DNA of 64,000 nt from Apus apus (taxonomy: Eukaryota; Chordata; Aves; Apodiformes; Apodidae). Made by a program: the position numbers and the translations under genes. Shown here one piece after another: positions 1 through 10,815 of this stretch. The notes under the pieces were generated by a model. That model was not told the DNA's origin and did no database searches. It saw nothing but the letters and a program-made list of their open reading frames with translations. The DNA lies in assembly GCF_020740795.1 (NCBI RefSeq), contig NC_067312.1, positions 47,997,905-48,061,904 on the forward strand, read 5' to 3'. Within the stretch, counting starts at the first letter, position 1; each line of letters begins with the position of its first letter.

Positions 1-479
1 ATCTTTTTCAAGGCCTTGGGGATACAGACAAATGCTTTAGGGGATACAGACAAAAATGCTTTAAGGAACAGAAGTATTATATTTGGCAATTGGGGAAAAC
101 GTGTCCATTTTCATAAAATGTGAAGAAGATACTTGTACCAGCCAATAATTTAATTAGTAGTATGAACCTGAGCTTTACTTGAAGTCCTTCCACAGCTGGC
201 AATGTACCATCTTACCTTGTTCAGGAAAGAATTAGTTACATAGTAAAATTGAAACCACTGTTATTTATGACTTTGAAATAAATTTAAAAAAAAAAAACAG
301 AACTAAAACTAAAAAAAATTAGACTGAAGTTTCTGTATTTTTCTTTAAGTTGTAGTTTTCAGTATTCAGACTTCTAAGTTATTATTGATCCTGCATTTTA
401 GAATGACCTGATTTTAGAAATGTCATGTTCTTTTTTTTTTTTTCCGTACCCATCTATTTTTATTAAAGCTGAAAGCTGG
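1..479. other. AT-rich flank, nothing recognised
   Basis: Low-GC single-copy-looking DNA with poly(A)/(T) runs near 288 and 430. No coding block, repeat family or RNA gene is recognised. Confidence 0.6.
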
Positions 480-1094
480 AATTGCTATAGTGGTCTTAGA
501 GAACTGGGATCATAATTCCTGTCAAGGTGCAGGGGTGACTGACTCCTAGGACTAGTTCAGTCAACTAAAAAGGGAGCATTGTGGTAGGCGGTTCACTTCT
601 CAGGGGAACTGAGGGCCCCATATGTCGACCAGATCCCTCCCTGAGGAAAGTCGGCTGCCTCCATGGGGCCCAGTTTAGGGATATTAGTAGGAAAATCCCT
701 GGTCTGGTGCAGCCCTCAGACTAGTGCCCATTTTGGTTATCCAAGCTAGTAGTGATAAGATTACAAAGAGAATGGTAGGGAATGGGGGGGAACTGGGAGG
801 GGCTGAGGGTACAGGGAAAGTGGGGGCCACTGAGGAGGATACTGGGAAGGCCTCACATCCTAAGGAGTTGCCAGACCAGCCTTGAGACAGGCAGTGAGAC
901 ACCTGCAGGAGAGAGGACAGGGATGGTGAGGAGCACTGCCCACAGCTTGTCCTGGGGACAGACTGGAGCACTGGGGGGGAAACAAGAATTGGACTCACCC
1001 TATTAACAAATTAGTGAGCTATTAGCATACTGAAATATCTCCCCCCAGAGGTGAGAGGTTTGAGCATTGCCACTTTCTATGGAAGGGACAGGTT

Positions 1095-1175
1095 AGCTGA
1101 CCAATCCCATGAGGGAGTGATAGAGCAATCTTAGAGATCAAGTTATTTCTCACATTGTTGGGTATAAAAGCAGTC
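1095..1175 (+). promoter_or_regulatory. Promoter-like CCAAT / TATA pair (possible LTR promoter)
   Basis: A CCAAT motif (GACCAATCCC, near 1099) lies about 60 bp before GGGTATAAAAG (near 1161), the spacing of a retroviral U3 or simple Pol II promoter, pointing to the right. A possible LTR around it would run from TGTGGTAGGCGG at 580 to GGGCAGACA at 1409, with GCAT on both sides as a 4-bp duplication. I see no AATAAA in the expected place, so the LTR reading is weak. Confidence 0.3.
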
Positions 1176-1439
1176 CTCTGCTTCGGAAAGCAGGGTTGGC
1201 TCTGTGGAACAACCCCCTGCTCCCTGCTTTGCGCACACCTGGAGATGGCAGCAAATCTCGGACCCTGTGTGTGGGCTGGCTCCTTGCACACCAGGTGACA
1301 AACCCTGCTCTGGGGACAACCCCCCAACCCTGAAACTGCTTCAAAAAGCAAAAGCAACAGGAAAAAAGAAAACAGAAGTAAATTTTGTTTTCATTGAGCA
1401 GGGCAGACAGCATACCTGCCCTTGCCCCTGCCAGTGCAG

Positions 1440-1740
1440 AAGGTCAGGGCTCTCCAGTGTTGCAGCAGGCGTGCAGTGGGTGTATTGGCAAAGGGTAGGG
1501 GGTGGGCAAGAGTTTGGGTGTGGTGAGGGGTGTGTGGAGTCATAGGGGTGTGCCAAGGGGTGTGTGTGCAAGGGCTGAGGGGTTTGCAATATCAGCATAT
1601 GCACAGGGATGTGTGAATGCCCTTTGTGCACAAAGGAGGGGGTGTGCAAAGGGTTTGCACGTGCAAAGGAGTGTGTGATGGTGAAGGAGCCTGTAAAGGT
1701 CTGTGTGAGGTCCCGGGTGTCAAGGAAGTCCCGTCCCATG
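1440..1740. repeat. Degenerate GTGTGCAAAGG-type tandem repeat
   Basis: The plus strand is a run of variants of GGTGTGTGCAAAGG (for example GGTGTGCCAAGG, GTGTGTGTGCAAGGG, GGGTGTGCAAAGGG, GTTTGCACGTGCAAAGG). The phase drifts, so this is an old, diverged minisatellite. It generates a long minus-strand open frame (1976-1341) of His/Pro/Thr-rich low-complexity sequence that should not be read as a gene. Confidence 0.6.
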
Positions 1741-1967
1741 GGGGTGTGCTCACAAGGAGGTGATCTTTTAGATGGTCTGTTGCAGTACCAGGAATCACGA
1801 CAAGGACTTAGGAAGGACAGAAACATTCTAAAAGCCCCTGTCACTTGACCAACCCCAGGGTGGGAGTCAATGACTTGGGCTTCTGGATGGTCAAAAAAGG
1901 CTTTATTCCACATGTGGCTTAAAACACAAACCTGGCTAATTTGTAGTAGGGATATCCTGGATAAAAA

Positions 1968-2160
1968 GCTTAACATCTAACAGGGCGATAACAATGCTGA
2001 ACACCTAACAAAGAGGTAAGATAACAACTCTTTAACACCTAACAGGGAGGTAACAACTCTTAATACCTAAAAAAGGGGTAATATAACACTTAACACCTAT
2101 CAAAGATGTAATGACATACTTAACACGTAACAACGAGGTAAGGTAACAACATTTAACAAT
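1968..2160. repeat. Minisatellite, about 30-bp unit, about six copies
   Basis: Six imperfect units are built on CTTAACACCTAACA, then an A/G-rich core (AGGGAGGTAA) and a TAACAACT end. Units start near 1971, 2001, 2033, 2062, 2094 and 2124, with substitutions and small length changes. The boundaries are approximate. Confidence 0.75.
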
Positions 2161-2440
2161 CCATAATAACTTGTAACAGAATAAACTAGCTCTTCACGAG
2201 GCAGTGGATATTGAGTGAGCTCTTTCCCACCCTGACAGGGGCAGGCCACGTTTGGGCTTGGGAGAGAGGAGAGCCATAGGGGCAGTTCTGAGGGAAGGGG
2301 CTGGTCTGGGCTCATCTATGTGGTTGTCAGCTCTGGCACTGTTGGAAGCTGAGAGGTTCAAGGGTCGGTGAGCAGCACGCCGGGAGCCGTTGGAGGCTTT
2401 GCTGGCCTTGGGGGCTGGTGCTCATGGGTTGCAGCTGTGG

Positions 2441-3910
2441 TCATGACTTCCAGCTTGTCTGGCAGGGGCCTCTTGCCAGATGAGCCAAGGGAACTGTGGC
2501 CTTTATGGGGCACAGGGCTGGCTGGGAGCCTCCTAGCCGCTTGTAGGCCATGATGCTGGGGCCACTGCCAAGCTGATGGTGCAAACATTGGTGAAGGGGC
2601 TGCTTGTCTTGTTGCCCTTCTCTCTTCTGCTGCTGCTGGACCACAAGACCCTGGGAAGCGTAGATACACTGGCACCACACCTTGGCCCCCATGTTCTCCA
2701 GCTGCTGCTGTTGTGCCTCCAGCTTCTTGGCGTGCTTGGTGCCATGCTCCTGGAGCACCACTTTGTTGTTCTTGCCACTCTGCTCCCAACAGCCAGTGCC
2801 ACCTTGCTGTGAGGGATTCTCAGCTGTCCAGAAGTGTTTGTTCTTTCTGTGGCTCTGGTCAACATCCAGCCTGACTGAAGGATGCCACCGATCAGGCTGG
2901 GACATTTCCACACCCCGCTGGTGTCCACTGGTGTTGACAGCCTTTGACTTTGTGGCTGCTTGAGAGGCCAGGAGTATAATCAGTGACCAGTCATCTACCT
3001 TAGGCTGTCATTAGAGCTGGTCTGATGCAAGCAGCTCAGCTGGTACAGCACGAGCTCTCCTTTACCCTCAACCCTCCTGGTGGGAAAGGACCCAGCCACT
3101 GGCAGTAGAGTTGCTAGTGTGGTGGGAAAAAAAGGCCTCTACAGAGCTAATTCAGAACAGGTGAACTCCAGGCTGAAGGGATATTTGTCACATGCAGAGG
3201 GTTCAGACTAGCACCCACACCCTTCAGACATTGCTTGCACTGTCATCCTGGAGATGCCTCACAGCCTGGTGCACACTGGCAAAACCAGAGCCTGTGCTCC
3301 CCTGCCAGCACCCACGCAGAGTCTTACCTGCCAGCTCCAGAGGTGCTTCAGCTGTCTGAGAGTTTTTTCCAGGATTTGCTGGAATTCCTGAGCCAGTTCT
3401 GCAGAAGAAACACAAACCCAGGCAGGAGGGTCAGAGGCAGGCAGGTCAGTGTGAATCCATCAGGGCAACCCTCCAGTTACTAAAGAGTAGAGCTACTGAG
3501 GAGGTGGAGCTACTCCCAGAGGGGAGCTACTGAGAACTAGTATCACTGGCTCCATTGGAACTCCTTTCCCTGTGTGCCTTTTGCTGTCTCTTTTGTGCCA
3601 CAGGAGCTGCTGCTGCCCTGCAAACCTTGGCAAGACCTGCAGTCCTGGACGCACTGGACAGTGGCTGTGTTTGAAGGGGAGACCCAGGAACACAGATGCC
3701 AAAACAAAAATTTAAGAGCATTTGCGGGGGAGCCTCACTCCAAAACTTACCATCTAAGACCTCCAGAATGACAGTGCCATCCACGTGTTCCCACCAGTGC
3801 TTCCCGTCCTTGGAGACTGGGATCTCCCAGTTGGACTGCTTATAAGCCAGATGGATGCAGACACAGGCCACGAAGGAGTGTAGTGCAGGCTGAAGGTGGC
3901 CAGGTGCAGG
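2441..3910 (-). pseudogene. Cyclin-T1-like unprocessed pseudogene (partial, frameshifted)
   Basis: Three consecutive blocks read as cyclin T1, the regulatory subunit of P-TEFb with CDK9, and keep introns between them. Block A (3910-3751) has an AG acceptor and a GATG|GTAAGT donor; it encodes [12 protein letters not shown], then after an apparent 4-nt deletion [14 protein letters not shown] and [14 protein letters not shown]. Block B (3398-3328) has a TTCTTCTGCAG acceptor and a CAG|GTAAGA donor; with the split codon from A it reads ELAQEFQQILEKTLRQLKHL. Block C (2968-2441) reads ASQAATKSKA, VEMSQPDRW and KHAKKLEAQQQQLENM, matching the cyclin T1 last exon, including its coiled-coil segment, then stops early. 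The block A frameshift, the lack of an AG acceptor where block C should start (CTG instead), the truncated C-terminus and the absence of detectable exons for the first cyclin box mark it as a pseudogene. CCNT2 fits less well: the YTP and QLENM stretches are CCNT1-like. A live but highly diverged paralogue is a less likely alternative. Confidence 0.8.
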
Positions 3911-5029
3911 CTGCCCTCACCAGCAGGGAGAGAAACAGAAAGCCCTGAGCTCTCAGGCTCAGCCCTCACACCTGCCCCAGGAACAGACACAATGCCAGAG
4001 GTGGATGTGGTGGGGAAGTCCCTGTCATGCCTCCCCCAGGACAACCCTACTGCCACAGGTGTCTCTGTCCTGCTGCACCAATGTACTTCCCCCTTCTGCT
4101 GCAGACCCTTTGGGGCCAGGCAACTCTGTCAACTCCAGGCTCAGTGGCTCATCCAGGAGCACTGAGGCTGCTGCCCTGCTCCAGCCCTCCTTGGAGAAAG
4201 CCAGTGGCTGGGTCACTTGGCAGCCCCCACCTCTGCTCCATCTGTGAAGGACCATTCCCAGTGCAACTCCTGGGATGGCATTCAAGGAGCAAACTGGCCC
4301 TCTTCAGGTTTCAGGAAGGCTCTAGTTTCTCCCAAAGAATTTTTGGGCAAGTCACTGAAGCTTTAGCTGTGAATGGCACTGCAGTGCCTCCAGAGTGCCT
4401 ACAGGGAGCCTTGGCCACCTGCTTGAGCTAACTCCCCATCAAAGAAGGCAGCAAAGTTCCTGAGCATCTCATGGGCCTCACAGGGATGGCTGGTTGTGCA
4501 CCTGGCTTGGACTGCCAGTGAGTTCTTGCTGAACCCAACCCAGTGATCCCCAGCTGCTTACAGGCTGCCCAGTGCCCCAGGGATCCCCAGCAGCACATCT
4601 TCTCCAGAGAAAATCTGTCCAACTGGGATCCATGATAAAATAATAACCTCTTGGTCGCCAGGAAACAGGCATCTAATCTAATCTATTATCTAATACCAGA
4701 AATAGGCTGTGGCATTCCCTGCAGCCAGAGATCTGGACAGCCACATGCCTTCATGTCAGCATGGTCTGGGTTGCTGCATCCTTTCTAGCAGAGGTTATCA
4801 CTTTTGCCTGATTGAATACCATATCCAAGTTTCTTCTTATTGTCGCTGTCACGGCTGTTGTTTGCCTCGTTGATTGGTAATCAACTAAGCTAACTCCTAG
4901 TTCCTAACTGCCCTAATGATCTTGTTGCCACACCTCAGCTCGCCGCTCCCCTACCCAGCTCGCTGCTCCTCTGCTCCCTAACGCTCGCCCTGCCTGCGTG
5001 AACTGCTGTGCAAACTGCTGTGCCACAAC
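3911..5029. other. GC-richer stretch upstream of the cyclin-T1-like pseudogene
   Basis: The GC content resembles that of the pseudogene block. I looked on the minus strand for the preceding cyclin T1 exons (cyclin box 1) and could not recognise them. Short open frames are present on both strands without family resemblance. Confidence 0.5.
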
Positions 5030-5235
5030 TTGCCAATGTATGGAAGTGCTACCCCGCCCCGCCCCCGTTTGTCTGCCCCTTCGCCCGCCCCGCTCGCCGC
5101 GCTCCCCAGGGGCGTCGAAACCCCCCGCGCGGCTCCTGGCCACGCTCCTCCCGCGCCTGAGGGGCTGCGCGAGTTCCTGGGTCCCGGAGGGGCTCGTGCT
5201 GTGAGTGCGGGGGTGGTCCCGGAGTTTACGAATCC
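5030..5235. other. Small CpG-rich island
   Basis: About 200 bp rich in CpG (CGCCCGCCCCGCTCGCCGCG and CCCCGCGCGG-type runs) within otherwise ordinary DNA. It lies upstream of the cyclin-T1-like pseudogene on its strand, so it could be a relic promoter of that locus. No cyclin T1 first-exon sequence is recognisable beside it. Short frames in it match no known protein. Confidence 0.5.
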
Positions 5236-5249
5236 CTCTGCACAGTGAT

Positions 5250-8200
5250 CAACCCCTCACCTCGGGCTTACCTCAGTTGTTGCTGCCGCTGCTGCCATTG
5301 CCTCACCCATTGCAGAGGGACTGTGAACTCTAGCAACAATGGCAACTCTGTTTCAACAAGACTATGTTTCTGTTTTCCTTCTTCCTTCCCATTTCAAGCT
5401 AAATGCTTTCATCCTTCATATGGAAATACAGAATTTTTCCCAGGCCCTCTAGAATATGCATTACTCCACAACAAAACCATTGTATAAGCTTCTTCACAGC
5501 ATTCCTGTCCAAGTAGAAGGCAGAAGTAGATCAATCTAGTCTGCAAATGAATGCTCTTGACACATTTTATTATATTAACTGGAAAATTGCATATTCAAAA
5601 GCTCTAGCATAATTACAGTTAGATTCCTAAAATGGAAATATGTAACTTTAAATTAGTCAGACTGAATTTGTCGGGACATTCTGAACTTTAAAGAGACAAA
5701 CATGTCTCTATTTTTTCCCTAGTTCCCATTACAAGGAACTCTGAACTCTTCCCTCAAGGAGGTCATTTGAGGTACAGTACTGGAAATGCTGCATGCTTGA
5801 TTCAGAATGGTAATTCATATTCCATTTGTGAGCAAAATATGACAGAGTATTATCACTTAGGACCAGCATATGAATGAATAAGCATGAAAAATAATTAGCT
5901 ACCAAGTGTTCAAAGAAAAAGCATGCTGAAGGTGTCCCCTCTGCTCTTATCCCTCTGAGACCCCATCTAAAGACAACCTTTATTTTCATTTTGGGGTTGT
6001 TTTTTTTGTTTACTGATTCATTAAGATAATTTCCCTCTTACTGGCACTCCCTTCTTTTTCAGCAAAGGGACATCAGAGACAAAAGTATGTAAAGCCTCTA
6101 TAAGCAGACACATATATCTGGAATATATATATCTTTTTTTTTTTTTTTTTTTTTTTTTTTTGCCATTGAATGCTCTAGTTATAAACTTCTAAATCCAGAA
6201 CCATTCCTTTGAACTTTGAGTTGCAGGGTGACTTAGCTGCAGAACTCACCAACACTGATGTGAATCACATTGCTAGAAACTGTATGTTTCTTTGCAAATG
6301 TACGCAGAGCTGTTAATTTAGTAATTTAAGATTTCTGCTGAATAAAGCCTTTACACATGAATTAAGGTGATTGGAATTTACTGTAACAGAGATTTCATAT
6401 TTCTACAATTAGTGTTTCCACACCATTCAATAGATTGTATGCTACCATATTATAGATACAAGCATAATCTCTGCAAAGCTGGCCTCATGAGATCCTAAAT
6501 CAGTACATAATTTTATTAAAGGGTGACGCACAAATACAATATAAGGTAAAAATCAAATGAGGCTTTCTTGTTACTGGGAGCACTGAAGCCCACAAGAGGA
6601 CTCAGTGGCCTACTGTACACAGTACACAGACCAAGAAGTAGAATGGACCTCAGAGATGTATTAGGCATGTGTCAAATAAGAGAGAAAGGGAGAAAAATGA
6701 AGATGTATTAGTCAGCAATGACAATCAGAATCCACTACAGCCTGTATCATCTGTGTACGATGCTTGTTTAAAAGCATAACAGTTTGGCAGAGGTATCTTA
6801 TGTTGATAATGAAAGAGAGATGGTAAGAACTGAGATGCTATAGAAAGCTCCATAAGTATAGAAAAATTAATTTTAGGGAATACAGAAGATGGTTGGCTGT
6901 CATGGGGCTCTGTTCCTAACATATTTACTCAAAGCACACAATGAAAAAAAAATTATTGCATACTCTAGTTTCGGATTTTCCTGGGTTTCTGACGGTTCTC
7001 ATCCTAACTGTGAGTCCTAGCATGGCTTCCACCAAATGAATTAAGCTTGTCAAGGAAAAAAAGGATGCTACCAGATTTTTCCTCACACAATAAATATAAT
7101 TGCCTTTGACAAAAATGTACACTTTATTTGAATTACAATCTCTTTAATAAAACTTCAGAAAACTTCATTATGCAAAACAGAACTTGTCAAAGGTTACTCA
7201 AGTAAACAGGTATCATCCACAATTACTGTTAATTGAAACTGATTGTGCTGAAACAGTGAGGATTTCTAAAGGGTCAGTGATGATGATGATGTTTAATGGC
7301 ATTCTGTTACGAGGAAATGCAACTTAATCGTGTATGTTTTAGCAGGTAGTCAAATTGCATTTCTTTGATTAAACTTTGAGCTGCAAACTGGTTATTCCCA
7401 TGATCAAAAAGATAGTAGTTGGTGAAGCGAGTTACATTTGATTCCTTTGGCATTTGTTCAAGAACAGCACCTCGGACTGGAGAAGTTTCCTGCTTGCTTC
7501 TGCCAGCAAGGTCCTCTGACCTACTTCAGCTCTTACAGTACAGGCTTTCTCAAACAGTTCCCTAGCTTCAGTGACATTTGTGTCTTCACCTTTTCCTGTG
7601 AACAACTTTACAACCAGTTTTCCAAAGTAAATAGTAAATTTATTCCCGACTTCTCATTCTTATCTATATGACCATGGTATGCCGGGTGTCTGGGTATAGA
7701 TGCCATGGATTTAGGCACTATGTGCAGCTTGTCATTATAATCCTCCAGGTATCCATCAGTCATCCTCCATCAAAGTCTTCAGTAAAGATAGCTTTGTGTA
7801 TAAATGGTCCATGAAATACTAGAAATTCCTTCTGTCTTACTCTGAAATTTAGGGCAGATGAAGAGTACAGATTTCAAAAATCATTTCTAGAAGTTAATTT
7901 ATTAAAAAAGGGTATGTTGCATCACAGAACTATAGTTTGTGTAGAATATGGCCTACTGCAATCTGCCTTATCAGTCTGATTTATGAGGCCTACCTGGCTG
8001 CAAGAAGCACTTTCTGAATCACTTCACTTTGATACAGTCCTTCTTTGACACAGAAGTGAGCTTCTGTATCAAAATAGGAATATCCTTCCCTGAAGAACTG
8101 CTTTTCAGTTTCTCGGGAACTGAAGGAGCTTTAAGGAAAGGCAAGTAGTTTAGCTAGCTTGTGTCAGCCCCCCTGCCCTCAATCTCATCCATTCAAGTGG

Positions 8201-9600
8201 GTGAGAAAGAACAGAAAACTGGTTTAAGTTTTGTTGGAGGGTAAGATGGCAGCAAAATACTGATTAATCATGACGTAGCATTTTAAAATATATTAAAATA
8301 ATAATACTAAAAATTTAAAAGTTTTTGCAAGAATGGGACAAAACCTCTAAACATGTTTTGTTGGCAGTGTTGAAAGACCTGCTTCCAAAGCAAAGTTTTA
8401 TTTCATTAGAAGATAGATACAGCATCAGATCCTGAGTGCTGAACAAATGTGACCTTTGTGAGTGGCTGCCTTGACACTGTCTACAAGTGTAAAGCCATTC
8501 CGAACACATCCATTTGGCTTATTTTCTGAGCAAACTCAAGGCTACTGTGGTATCATCTAAGCTCCTATGTCAAGTAGCAGAAACTGTGCCATACCCTCTG
8601 ATGCAGGTTGGGCAGGAATTATATTTGCTTTATGTTCCTCTTCTAGGGCTGGCACGCTCTCTAAAACTGTTCGGAAGTTAGATTACAGCTTTATGTGTTT
8701 TGAGTCATGCCAAAATTAGGTAAGTCAGAAAGTCACAAAGATGGTGTGAATATAACACCAAGTATATTTATAGGGAAAAGCCCTCCAATTCTAGAGACAT
8801 TTAAAACATACAATCTGTATAACTGGTATTACTATGGAAATTCTGAAACGTCAACAGTAATCTGGAGTGTATAGATTGCTGTTACAAGAGCAGTTGCTCT
8901 TTAGTTATAGGAAACCTTAGAACACTTCTATATTGAGTTCTAGCAGATTATTAGAGGTATTTTTATTCCTTAAATAGGTTCACAAAACTGGCATTTCTTC
9001 CTCCTCCTGTTAAATGCCACAAGCAATAATTTAGTTGGTCATTTACTGCTCTCCAGAGTTTTTACTTTTATTGGTCTTTAGGTAAATCTGTTTTGGCAGC
9101 CTTATGATAAGACCAATTTGGCACATATTTGTTGCTACTACTAATGATCACCATATTTAGCAAGTCTAAGCAACACTGAGTAGATAAAAAAGAAAGAGAT
9201 CATATAAATGAAGGAGCCATATAACTGCCAAATAACTGGCAGTAACTCAAGGAGTCATTTATTTCATACGATAGGAGCAAATGTCACACCCTAAAAATCC
9301 TCAAGAACTGACAAAACACAGGTTTTCTTATTTCTATAACCCTAACAGACAGAAATACACACAGAACATTTCCTGTTAGTGTCAGTGATATTCACCTTTA
9401 GTGCATTTTTGTTTGTAATCAGAATAACACTGTTGCTCTTTGGTGATTTAGACTAAGTTTGCAGGAACCACAATTAAGTCAAATGTTTTTCTAAAAATAC
9501 CTGGCATTAATATAAAAGAACATTAATGAAGCAAATAAATTAACTATTCAATAGTAGTTGCATTACATAAATAGGTTCCTAGAAAATAGGGTTGTCAAAC
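5250..9600. other. AT-rich intergenic DNA, no gene seen
   Basis: No coding block with family resemblance was seen on either strand. The only marked structure is an uninterrupted run of 28 T at 6134-6161, preceded by a short (AT)n. Confidence 0.65.
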
Positions 9601-9604
9601 TGGG

Positions 9605-10337
9605 AGGACTGGCTGATTCACCAGAAGGCTGTGCAGCCATTCACTGAGATTTGGACAGGCTGGAGGTCTGGGCAAAGAGGAACCTAATGAGGTTCAACAA
9701 GAGCAAGTGCAGAGTCCTGCACCTGGGAAGGAACAATAAAATGCACCAGTACAGGCAAGGAGGTGATCTGGTAGAGAACAGCTCTATGGAGAAGAACCTT
9801 GGAGTCCTGGTAGACAACAAGTTATCCGTGGGACAACAATGTGCCCTTGTGGCCAAGAAGGCCAATGGTATCTTGGGGTGCATTAGGAGGAGTGTCTCCA
9901 GCAGATCAAGGGAGATTCTCCTCCCCCTCTACTCAGCCCTGGTGAGACCTCACTTGGAGTATTGTGTCCAGTTGTGAGCTGTGTCTGTTTAGGCTGGAGG
10001 AGAGGAGACTAAGGGGGGAATATCATAAATGCTTATAAATATCTAAAGGGCAGGTGTCAGGAGGATGGGTCCAGTCTATTTTCCGCAGTGTCCAATGACA
10101 GGACAAGGGGCATCAGAGGTTCATGTTAAACATAAGGAAAAACTTCTTTACTGTGAGAGCAACAGAGCAGTGGAGCAGGCTGCCCAGAGAAGCTGTAGAG
10201 TCTCCTACTCTGAGGACATTTAGAACTTGTCTGAACATGTTCCTGTGTGATCTTCTGTAGGTGATCCTGCTCTAGCAAGCGGGTTGGACTAGATGATCTT
10301 CAGAGGTCCCTTCCAAGCATCACCACTCCGTGACTGT
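9605..10337 (+). mobile_element. CR1 LINE fragment, 3' part, with internal deletion
   Basis: Translates on the plus strand as the C-terminal part of CR1 ORF2 (reverse transcriptase to 3' end): [20 protein letters not shown], then [30 protein letters not shown], and [18 protein letters not shown]. After about 9975 the usual segment encoding the end of the ORF is missing (roughly 100 bp by comparison with the neighbouring CR1 copy at 26.9 kb), and the sequence resumes in the AGGCTGGAGGAGAGGAGACT region. It ends with the typical GGTTGGACTAGATGATCTTC...CCTTCCAA 3' tail. It is 5'-truncated and inactive. Confidence 0.93.
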
Positions 10338-10367
10338 TATGTATGGATTACATGATACAAACTGTAA

Positions 10368-10815
10368 TCACAGAATCACACAGAATATTAGGGGTTGGAA
10401 GGGACCTCCAAACATTATCGAGTTCAACCCCACTGGCAGAGCAGGACCAAAAAAAAACTAGGGCAGATAACTCAGAAAGGCATCCAGACAGGTCTTGAAA
10501 GTCTCCAGAGGAGACACCACAACCACTCTGGAGAGCCTGTTCCAGTGTAACCCTCACAGTAAAGAAGTTCTTCCTCATGTTGAGGTGGAACTTGCTGTTC
10601 TCGAGTTTGAATTTATTGCCCCTTGTCCTATCACAGGGCCCAAGTGAAAAGAGGTTGTTCCTGCCTTCTTGACGCACAGCCCGCATATATTTGTAGACAT
10701 TAATTAGATCCCTTCTCAGTCTTCTCCTCTCTAGACTGAAAAGCCCCGGGTCTATTAGCCTTTCCTCCTAAGGCAGATGTTCCAGTCCCTTAATCTTGTT
10801 GAGAAGACGCAGGGA
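10368..10815 (-). mobile_element. CR1 LINE 3' fragment (inverted)
   Basis: Starts on the plus strand with AATCACAGAATCACACAGAA...GGTTGGAAGGGACCT, the reverse complement of a CR1 3' end. It continues through the ORF2 C-terminal region (CTTGTCCTATCACAGGGCC; GTTCTTCCTCATGTTGAG). It is truncated at about 10815. It lies tail to tail with the CR1 copy ending at about 10337, with about 30 bp between the two 3' ends. Confidence 0.93.

Noticed and set aside
1341..1976. 211-codon minus-strand open frame
   Set aside because: Its His/Pro/Thr-rich part is the translation of the GTGTGCAAAGG minisatellite; there is no family resemblance or splice context.
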